Origin: Chloroflexota bacterium
GTDB lineage: Bacteria > Chloroflexota > UBA4733
Direction of reading: 5' to 3'
DNA: 6,335 bases
Assembly: GCA_025980355.1 (NCBI GenBank)
Contig: JAICXR010000210.1
Location: forward strand, 1-6,335
Below are positions 1-5,333 of the stretch, in pieces. The number at the start of each line of letters is the position of its first letter. Position 1 is the first letter of the stretch. The translations under genes and the position numbers were made by a program. The notes under the pieces are model-generated. The model saw only the letters and a list, made by a program, of their open reading frames with translations, searched no databases and was not told the DNA's origin.

Positions 1-1086
1 GAGCACGGCATTGACCAGCAACTCCCGCTCGCGGGCGGCGCCAAGCAGGCTCACCGGGTCGGGCCCGACCACCCGACCGAAGTCGGCGCGGGTGGACCAG
101 AAGGGGTCATCGCCGACGCTGAGGGAGCACGGCCGATCGCCATCGGCGACGATCGCGCGGAGGGCATCGCCCAGGCCGGTGGCGTAGGCCAGGACCAGGC
201 CCGCCCCGGCGGCGATACGCCGCGCCGGCATGTTGTCCGGGCGCACGGCCGCCAGCGTCCACTCGCTGCGACCGAGCGGGCGGTCGGCACAGTGGGCGCG
301 CACCGCCCGCCACCGTTCGCGATACGCCTGGCGCGCCAGCTCGTCCGCCGGCGGCAGGACGCGCGGCGGGGACTCCAGCAGGCCGGCGGCGCCGAGCAGC
401 AGCGACGTGACGGCCTCGCGCCGGGTGGGCCGTCCGGCATTCGCCGTCGCCACCGACCAGGGCACGACGCGGGCGAGCTGCAGAAATGGCGTCACGTTGC
501 GTTGGTAGCCGAGGCCGCGTAGCAGCGCCGACCAGAACGCCTGGTCGTAGCCGACGACCGCCGCATCGGCGGCCATCAGCGCGGCGCGCGCCGCCAACCG
601 CGCCATCCCCTGCTCCTGAAGGAAGGCCGGCAAGGCGGGCGCCTGGGCGTCGGACACGGCGCACGGACACGACGTGCCCGGCGGCGGGAGTTGTCGCACC
701 GGCATGGCGGCGAGCGTCTCCGGCGCAACGGCGAGGCAGGTGGCCAGAGCCAGCGCCGGAACGGCGACGCCCGCGCTGTTCACGACCGGCTCCGCGTCCG
801 CCCACGTTACGTGGAGGATCACCCGGTCATAGGCGGGATTGGCGCCATGTCCGTGCGCCTCCCAACCGGCACGCTCCAGGTGGACCTCGATGTCGCCACG
901 CCACAGCCGGGCATCGGGCAGGGCGAGGACGGCATCGCGGAAGTCGGGACCCGGGTCGCCGCAGCGGCGGCCCGCGAACACCACCTGAACGTGGTCACCG
1001 CCTGCCAGCAGACGCCCCGGCTGGACCATCTGGCGCTCCCAGGCCAGGCAGAGGTGCTCTTCTCGCAGGCCGGCCGGGCGGTCCAT
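1..1086 (-). CDS. DUF2851 family protein, 3'-truncated by window edge
   Basis: The minus-strand frame stays open from an ATG at 1086 to the window edge: 362 codons, no stop, so the C-terminus is missing. The family is usually somewhat over 400 residues, so most of it is present. I recognise DUF2851 by GPDFRDAVL (residues 46-54), GDIEVHLERAGWEAHGHG (64-81), then AYDRVILHVTW (85-95), GLGYQRN (191-197), LLLGAAGLL (229-237), RPDNMPARRIA (282-292) and a terminal ARERELLVNAV. The function is unknown. PDF (47-49) followed by an acidic-x-basic triad, E67-V-H69, loosely resembles a PD-(D/E)xK nuclease core; this is my inference. No signal peptide or membrane segment is seen, so it is probably cytoplasmic. 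It starts 21 nt after the rny stop and is probably co-transcribed with rny. Start: GGGAGG lies 10 nt before this ATG. The ATG at 1094 is in another frame and gives a low-complexity 91-residue product. Confidence 0.85.
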   Translation of the reverse strand, partial: MDRPAGLREEHLCLAWERQMVQPGRLLAGGDHVQVVFAGRRCGDPGPDFRDAVLALPDARLWRGDIEVHLERAGWEAHGHGANPAYDRVILHVTWADAEPVVNSAGVAVPALALATCLAVAPETLAAMPVRQLPPPGTSCPCAVSDAQAPALPAFLQEQGMARLAARAALMAADAAVVGYDQAFWSALLRGLGYQRNVTPFLQLARVVPWSVATANAGRPTRREAVTSLLLGAAGLLESPPRVLPPADELARQAYRERWRAVRAHCADRPLGRSEWTLAAVRPDNMPARRIAAGAGLVLAYATGLGDALRAIVADGDRPCSLSVGDDPFWSTRADFGRVVGPDPVSLLGAARERELLVNAVL

Positions 1087-1096
1087 GCTGCCATCG

Positions 1097-1102
1097 CCTC
1101 CC
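1097..1102 (-). promoter_or_regulatory. Ribosome-binding site of the DUF2851 gene
   Basis: On the minus strand GGGAGG sits in the 21-nt gap after the rny stop, 10 nt before the ATG at 1086. It is only about 2 nt from the competing ATG at 1094, too close to serve it. The spacing therefore supports the 1086 start. Confidence 0.6.
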
Positions 1103-1107
1103 CGCCG

Positions 1108-2640
1108 CTAGCGTTTGGCGTATTCCACGACGCGCATCTCCCGCACGACCATGACCTTGATCTGACCGGGATATTCCAGTTCGTCCTCGATGCGTTTGAC
1201 GATCGAGCGCGTCAGGCGCGCCGCGCCCAGGTCGTCGAGCTGATCGGGGTCGACGATGATGCGGATTTCGCGGCCCGCCTGGATGGCATAGGCGCGCTCC
1301 ACGCCGTCGAAGGACGTGGCGATTTGCTCCAGGGCCTCCAGCCGCTTGATGTAGGACGTCGCCACGTCGCCGCGCGCGCCGGGGCGGGCGCCGGAGGCGG
1401 CATCCGCCGCTTGCACGATGATCGCCTCGACGGTCTCCATGGCCTCCAGCGTATGGTGGGTGGCGATGCAGTGGACGACCTTGGGCGAGACGCCCAGGCG
1501 GCGGCACAATTCGGCGCCGATCTCGGCGTGCGGCCCTTCCACCTCGTGGTCGATCGCCTTGCCGATGTCGTGCAGGAGGCCGCCGCGCCGGCAAATGTTG
1601 ACGTCGGCGCCGATCTCCGCCGCCATCATCGCCGCCACGTGCGCCACCTCCACGGAGTGGTGGAGCATGTTCTGCCCATAGGAGTAGCGGAAGCGCAAGC
1701 GCCCCAGGGTACGGATGACGTCGGGATGCAGGCCCGTCACGTTGGCCTCCAGGGCGGCCTTTTCCCCTTCGTCGCGCATGTAGGCCTCGACGTCGCGGCG
1801 GGCGCGCTCCACCACCTGCTCGATGCTGGCGGGGTGGATCCGTCCGTCCTGCAACAGCCGGGTCAAGGAGGTGCGGGCGACTTCGCGGCGGACGGGGTCG
1901 AACCCGGAGAGGGTGACCGCGTCCGGGGTCTCGTCGATCACCAGGTCGATGCCGGTGGCGTTTTCGAAGGCGCGAATGTTCCGTCCTTCCCTCCCGATGA
2001 TGCGGGCCTTCATATCCTCGCTCGGGATCGGGACGACGGAAATGGCCGTCTCCACCACCTGATCGGCGGCGTAGCGCTGAATCGCCGTGGCGATGATGTT
2101 GCGGGCGCGGCGTTCGCCGTCCTCGCGCGCCTCCGCCTCGATCTCGCGCACCCGCCGGCTCGCCAGATCGCGCGTCTCATCTTCCACGCGCCGGAGGAGC
2201 AGCTCCTGCGCCGCCTGGACGTTGAGACCCGCGACGCGCTGCAACTCTTCCGTCTGCTGGGCCTTGATCTCTTCCAGGCTGCCGCGCGCCTCGTCAAGTT
2301 GCTGCTCTTTGGCCTGGGTGGCTTTCTCCCGGCGCTCCAGTTGCTCGGCCCGCCGGTCGACGGCCTCTTCCTTCTTTTGTAGCCGCCGTTCCAACTCGCT
2401 GAGCTCGCGCCGCCGTTCGCGGTGCTCCGTCTCGACCGCTTGCCTCGCCTTGAGCGCCTCGTCCTTGGCGTGCAGGAGGAGCTCTTTCTCGCGGTTCTGG
2501 GCCTCCAGGGTGATCCGTTGCGCCTCGATGTCGGCCCTGGCGCGGGCCCGCTGCGCCGTCGTGGCCGCGGCGATGAAGATGGCTATTCCGGCGAGCGCCG
2601 CCAGAATGCCGATGATGAAAAGGATTGTGCTGCCGGACAT
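1108..2640 (-). CDS. rny: Ribonuclease Y (membrane-anchored endoribonuclease)
   Basis: RNase Y makes endonucleolytic cuts that initiate mRNA turnover and acts at the inner face of the cytoplasmic membrane. The 510-residue product matches the usual size (about 510-520) and shows the full layout. Residues 4-26 form one hydrophobic anchor. Residues 27-185 are a long charged coiled coil rich in E, R, K and Q. A KH RNA-binding domain has its GxxG-type loop at IIGREGRNIR (214-223). The HD domain has HHSVEVAH (327-334), the metal-binding pair H357-D358 in GLLHDIGKAID, H395-H396 and D413 in QAADAASGARPGAR. All catalytic positions look intact, and the protein ends VVEYAKR. Start: the frame is open upstream, but this ATG has GAAGG 7 nt before it and directly precedes the anchor, as in the family. 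The usual follower, a YmdB-type phosphoesterase, is replaced by a DUF2851 gene. Confidence 0.97.
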   Translation of the reverse strand: MSGSTILFIIGILAALAGIAIFIAAATTAQRARARADIEAQRITLEAQNREKELLLHAKDEALKARQAVETEHRERRRELSELERRLQKKEEAVDRRAEQLERREKATQAKEQQLDEARGSLEEIKAQQTEELQRVAGLNVQAAQELLLRRVEDETRDLASRRVREIEAEAREDGERRARNIIATAIQRYAADQVVETAISVVPIPSEDMKARIIGREGRNIRAFENATGIDLVIDETPDAVTLSGFDPVRREVARTSLTRLLQDGRIHPASIEQVVERARRDVEAYMRDEGEKAALEANVTGLHPDVIRTLGRLRFRYSYGQNMLHHSVEVAHVAAMMAAEIGADVNICRRGGLLHDIGKAIDHEVEGPHAEIGAELCRRLGVSPKVVHCIATHHTLEAMETVEAIIVQAADAASGARPGARGDVATSYIKRLEALEQIATSFDGVERAYAIQAGREIRIIVDPDQLDDLGAARLTRSIVKRIEDELEYPGQIKVMVVREMRVVEYAKR

Positions 2641-2647
2641 CTCACGA

Positions 2648-2652
2648 CCTTC
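2648..2652 (-). promoter_or_regulatory. Ribosome-binding site of rny
   Basis: On the minus strand GAAGG lies 7 nt before the ATG at 2640. It fixes the start of rny at the residue just before the membrane anchor and argues against the longer open frame that reaches back to 2877. Confidence 0.65.
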
Positions 2653-2682
2653 ATGCTTGAGATCGGCGCCTGGCGGCAGCAA

Positions 2683-2708
2683 CGCTGCACGGGCACGCCG
2701 GTGCAGCG
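2683..2708 (-). repeat. Perfect 8-bp inverted repeat in the rny leader
   Basis: CGCTGCAC (2683-2690) and GTGCAGCG (2701-2708) are exact reverse complements around a 10-nt loop. Inside the loop two more G-C pairs can form after one mismatch, leaving a tetraloop. It lies 42 nt before the rny start codon, in the presumed 5' untranslated region. No T-tract follows on either strand, so it is not an intrinsic terminator. An mRNA stability element or protein-binding hairpin is possible, but this is inference. The strand is given as that of rny because the element lies nearest that gene. Confidence 0.5.
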
Positions 2709-2716
2709 GAAGATGG

Positions 2717-2745
2717 AGCCCCTCCCCATTGGCCGGTGAGGAGCT
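2717..2745 (-). repeat. Second imperfect hairpin in the rny leader
   Basis: As minus-strand RNA, AGCUCCUC (2745-2738) pairs with GAGGGGCU (2724-2717) over 8 bp including one G-U wobble, with a 13-nt loop. As plus-strand RNA the same position becomes a C-A mismatch, so the fold favours the rny transcript. It sits 8 bp from the first hairpin and may form a two-stem leader with it. An 8-bp imperfect stem in GC-rich DNA can easily arise by chance. Confidence 0.25.
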
Positions 2746-2776
2746 ACAGCAATGTCTCGGCCCACTCGTACCACAG

Positions 2777-2791
2777 AGCGCTAGGCGCCTA
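2777..2791. repeat. Overlapping palindromes, possible operator
   Basis: AGCGCT (2777-2782) and the perfect 10-bp palindrome TAGGCGCCTA (2782-2791) share one base near the middle of the divergent gap. Symmetric sites here could bind a dimeric regulator of one or both units. The arms are only 3 and 5 bp and made mostly of G and C, so a chance origin is quite possible. Confidence 0.25.
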
Positions 2792-2900
2792 TGTGCAAGA
2801 AAGAACGTTGCGCGCCAGCCGCCGATGCGGCTGTGTACCTGCTTACCAAGTGTAGCGACAGCGCCAGATGGTGTCAAACTCGTGCCACCTTCGTCCGGCG

Positions 2901-2909
2901 TGCTACCAT
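2901..2909 (+). promoter_or_regulatory. Candidate extended -10 promoter for the AAA+/GT9 operon
   Basis: TGCTACCAT reads as an extended -10 element: TG at 2901-2902, one base, then TACCAT, which matches 4 of 6 TATAAT positions. No good -35 hexamer is found 16-18 nt upstream, which is tolerable for extended -10 promoters. Transcription would begin near 2916, leaving a leader of about 16 nt with the Shine-Dalgarno at 2922-2927. That geometry fits the GTG start at 2932. Confidence 0.3.
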
Positions 2910-2921
2910 ACAGCCGTTCAA

Positions 2922-2927
2922 GAAGGG
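2922..2927 (+). promoter_or_regulatory. Ribosome-binding site of the AAA+ ATPase gene
   Basis: GAAGGG lies 4 nt before the GTG at 2932. The spacing is slightly short, but the ATG at 2791 in the same frame has no Shine-Dalgarno before it. This helps choose 2932 as the start. Confidence 0.5.
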
Positions 2928-2931
2928 TCGG

Positions 2932-4242
2932 GTGAGACTGCAGACGGCCACGTTCTTTCCTCGCGAGCCCCAGTCGGTCGAAGAGACCGGCTTGTCATTA
3001 GGCGCGATCGTCGACCTCATCGTGAAGACCCTGTATTACAGCAGCGAGGCGCCCGGCCATCAGATCGCCGAGATGGTCGGCCTGCCCTTCACGAACGTCT
3101 TGGATCGGGCCTTCGACAGCCTCAAGAACCAGAAGGCGGTCGATGTTGCCGGCGCGACCGGCCTGGGCGCGGCGGGCTACCGCTACTACCTGACCGACCG
3201 CGGCCGTCAGCTCGGGCGGGAGGCGCTGGAACGCTCCGCCTATACCGGCAAGGCGCCCGTGCCCATCGCCGCCTACTGCGACGCCGTCAATGCCCAATCC
3301 ACCCGCGAGGCGGCCATCACCCAGGAGCAGTTGCAGCAGACCTTCGCCGGCATGGTGCTCTCTAACGATCTGCTCATTCAGTTGGGGCCGGCCGTCAATT
3401 CCGGTCGCTCGCTCCTGCTCTTCGGCGCGCCGGGCGACGGGAAGACCACCATCGCCGAGCGGATCGCCTCGCTGCTGGGCAGCGATGTCTGGCTGCCGGA
3501 AGCGACGGAGGTCGACGGCCACGTCATCAAACTGTTCGATCCGGGGACCCACCGCATCAGCCCGATCGAGCAGACGCGGCTGAACCGGGCCGATGGGCGC
3601 TGGGTCCATTGCAAGCGCCCGGTCGTCATCTCCGGCGGCGAGCTCACCCTGGATGCGCTTGACTTGCGCTACAGCCCGACGGCACGCTTCTACGAAGCGC
3701 CCCACCAGATGCGCGCCAGCGGCGGCATGTTCCTGATCGACGACTTCGGGCGGCAGCAGGTGTCGCCACGCGACCTCTTGAATCGCTGGATCGTGCCCCT
3801 GGAAAAGCGGATCGACTACCTCACGCTGCATACGGGGAAGAAGGTGGCGATCCCGTTCGATGAACTGATCGTCTTCTCGACGAACCTCGACCCGGGCGAC
3901 CTGGTGGACGAGGCGTTCTTGCGCCGCATCCGCTACAAGGTCTTCGTGCGCAGCCCCACGCCGGAACAGTATCGGGAGATTTTTCGTCGCATGTGCCGGC
4001 AGCGCGGGGTCGAATATGTCGACGCCGCGGTGAGCTACCTCCTGCAGGAGCGCTACGCCCGACATGGCATCCCATTGCGGGCCTGCCATCCGCGCGACCT
4101 GCTGGACCAGGTCATCGACACCGCCCGCTACCTGAATATTCCGCCCGTCATGAGCAAGCAGCTCCTGGACGTCGCCTGCGACAGCTATTTCGTCGTGACC
4201 GCGACCGCCAACCCGATTCCCCTCGTCGTGAAGGTGCCGTGA
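2932..4242 (+). CDS. Winged-helix AAA+ ATPase of unknown role
   Basis: The product is a 436-residue soluble ATPase. Residues 20-100 look like a winged-helix domain (ETGLSLGAIVDLIVKTLYY, then a helix-turn-helix-like QIAEMVGLPFTNVLDRAF and YYLTDRGRQL). The AAA+ core has Walker A GAPGDGKTT (165-173), Walker B MFLIDDFG (266-273), sensor 1 N318 in FSTNLD, candidate arginine finger R331/R332 and sensor 2 R388 in HPRDLLDQV. Walker B ends in D-D, as in DnaA/DnaC-type proteins, not the common D-E. I know this architecture as a widespread but uncharacterised bacterial ATPase family; the role is unknown. Start: GTG at 2932 is chosen because the frame up to an ATG at 2791 adds a Cys/Lys-rich segment unlike the family, and GAAGGG precedes the GTG. 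The stop overlaps the next gene by 4 bp (GTGA), so coupling to the GT9 genes is likely. Confidence 0.88.
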   Translation: MRLQTATFFPREPQSVEETGLSLGAIVDLIVKTLYYSSEAPGHQIAEMVGLPFTNVLDRAFDSLKNQKAVDVAGATGLGAAGYRYYLTDRGRQLGREALERSAYTGKAPVPIAAYCDAVNAQSTREAAITQEQLQQTFAGMVLSNDLLIQLGPAVNSGRSLLLFGAPGDGKTTIAERIASLLGSDVWLPEATEVDGHVIKLFDPGTHRISPIEQTRLNRADGRWVHCKRPVVISGGELTLDALDLRYSPTARFYEAPHQMRASGGMFLIDDFGRQQVSPRDLLNRWIVPLEKRIDYLTLHTGKKVAIPFDELIVFSTNLDPGDLVDEAFLRRIRYKVFVRSPTPEQYREIFRRMCRQRGVEYVDAAVSYLLQERYARHGIPLRACHPRDLLDQVIDTARYLNIPPVMSKQLLDVACDSYFVVTATANPIPLVVKVP

Positions 4243-5333
4243 AGGCCGCGCCGCCATCCAAACCGTCACGTTTCTCGGCGAACCCACCCCAGCGCATCCT
4301 CGTCCTGAAACCTTGTTGCCTGGGCGACCTCGTCCAGACCACCGCCCTGATCGCCGCCATCCACGACCGCTGGCCGGCCGCCAGCATCATCGTCGGCACC
4401 GGGCGCTGGTCGACGCCGGCCGTCGCGCACCACCCGGCGGTCGGGCGCGTGCTCGACGTCGGAACGCTCGGCCTGCGGGGCAAGCGGCAACTTGGCGACG
4501 TCGTTCGTGTCTGGCCGGTGCTGCGCCGCTGCCACTTCGATCTCGCCATCGTGCCGGATCGTTCCCCCGTGCCGGCGCTGTTGCTGGGGCTCGCCGGCAT
4601 CCCCGTCCGCGCCGGCTACGACAGCGGCGGGCGCGGTCGCTGCTACAGCATCCGCGTGCGGCCGCAGCCCGGCCTGCACGAACTGGACCAGGCACAGCGG
4701 CTGCTCGCGGCGTTGGGCATTGCGGCAATGCCCCTACCCAGGGTCTTCCCGGGCCAACCGGGCGCTGACGAAGCGCGCGCCCTGCTGACGGCTCTCGGGA
4801 TATCCCCGCCGCTGGCGCTCCTCGCCCCGGGCGGCGGCGACAATCCGGGCACGGCAATGCCGAGTAAGCGTTGGAGCGCGAACGGCTTCGCGGCGGTCGC
4901 CGCCGCCCTGCATGCTGCCGGCGCAACGGTTGCCCTGGTCGGCGCCGAAAGCGACCGCGCCGCGACGGCGGCGGTGGCGGCGACGGCACCCGCCGTTCGC
5001 GACCTCACCGCTCGGACGTCGGTGTCCGGGCTGGCGGCGTTGGCGGGGCAAGCGAGCGTTTTCGTGGCCAACGACTCCGGCGTGGCGCACCTCGCCGCGG
5101 CGGCCGGCTGCCCCACGGTCGCTATTTTCGGGCCGACCTCGCCCGGCCTGTATGCGCCGCGCGGCGACTGGGTGCGCATCCTGGCCGCGCCCGCCGAATT
5201 GCGGACGGGCGGTGACGGCAGCGTGCGCTCCCCCTACACCTTCCGCCAGCCGTGGCAGGACAGCATCGAACCGGCGGCCGTCGCCGACGCGGCCCTGGAT
5301 GGCTTCCATGTCGGTCTCCGCGCGACGCCATAA
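4239..5333 (+). CDS. Glycosyltransferase family 9 (heptosyltransferase-like)
   Basis: This is a complete 364-residue GT-B fold enzyme expected to move a sugar from a nucleotide-sugar donor onto a cell-surface glycan. The N-terminal acceptor-side motif is ILVLKPCCLGDLVQTTALI (20-38), with the G29-D30 pair typical of the family. The donor side shows APGGG (196-200), SKRW (209-212), whose Lys matches the phosphate-binding position of heptosyltransferases, and NDSGVAHLAAAAGCPTVAIF (278-297) followed by GPTSP. No signal peptide or membrane segment is seen, so it is cytoplasmic or loosely membrane-associated. Start: the GTG overlaps the ATPase stop as GTGA, with GAAGG 4 nt upstream, and no ATG precedes the first motif. 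The frame open back to 3993 lies inside the ATPase gene and is discarded. Actual donor and acceptor are unknown; 'heptose' is only the family name. Confidence 0.9.
   Translation: MKAAPPSKPSRFSANPPQRILVLKPCCLGDLVQTTALIAAIHDRWPAASIIVGTGRWSTPAVAHHPAVGRVLDVGTLGLRGKRQLGDVVRVWPVLRRCHFDLAIVPDRSPVPALLLGLAGIPVRAGYDSGGRGRCYSIRVRPQPGLHELDQAQRLLAALGIAAMPLPRVFPGQPGADEARALLTALGISPPLALLAPGGGDNPGTAMPSKRWSANGFAAVAAALHAAGATVALVGAESDRAATAAVAATAPAVRDLTARTSVSGLAALAGQASVFVANDSGVAHLAAAAGCPTVAIFGPTSPGLYAPRGDWVRILAAPAELRTGGDGSVRSPYTFRQPWQDSIEPAAVADAALDGFHVGLRATP

Larger units (their letters stand above)
2641..2931. other. Divergent intergenic region between rny and the AAA+ operon
   Basis: This is the only substantial non-coding stretch in the window, lying between two genes that point away from each other, so it must hold promoters for both directions. 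From about 2790 to 2920 it looks less GC-rich than the flanking genes, as expected for promoter DNA. It contains two hairpins near rny, overlapping palindromes AGCGCT (2777-2782) and TAGGCGCCTA (2782-2791), a 10-codon mini-ORF at 2752-2784, and an extended -10-like site at 2901-2909. I could not find a convincing -35/-10 pair for rny. The open frames crossing this region give low-complexity or Cys/Arg-rich peptides and are not believed to be genes. Confidence 0.7.

Noticed and set aside
107..805. 232-codon minus-strand frame inside the DUF2851 gene
   Set aside because: It is the Arg/Gly-rich shifted frame of the DUF2851 gene. The correct frame has recognisable conserved motifs and simply runs off the window without a stop.
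819..1094. Minus-strand ATG at 1094 with a 91-residue product
   Set aside because: Wrong frame relative to DUF2851 motifs, Shine-Dalgarno too close, and no recognisable domain.
691..2382. 563-codon plus-strand open frame opposite rny and the DUF2851 gene
   Set aside because: It is antisense to a clear RNase Y. Its His/Asp/Val-rich composition is a by-product of GC-rich codon use on the other strand, and no domain is recognisable.
2683..2708. Intrinsic terminator
   Set aside because: The stem is good but no T-run follows on either strand, and it lies in the leader of rny rather than after a gene.
2641..2877. N-terminal extension of RNase Y to 2877
   Set aside because: It would put about 79 non-conserved residues before the membrane anchor. 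The ATG at 2640 has a proper Shine-Dalgarno and gives the usual family length.
2998..4287. 429-codon minus-strand open frame opposite the AAA+ ATPase
   Set aside because: It mirrors the ATPase gene, crosses into the next gene and shows no family motif.
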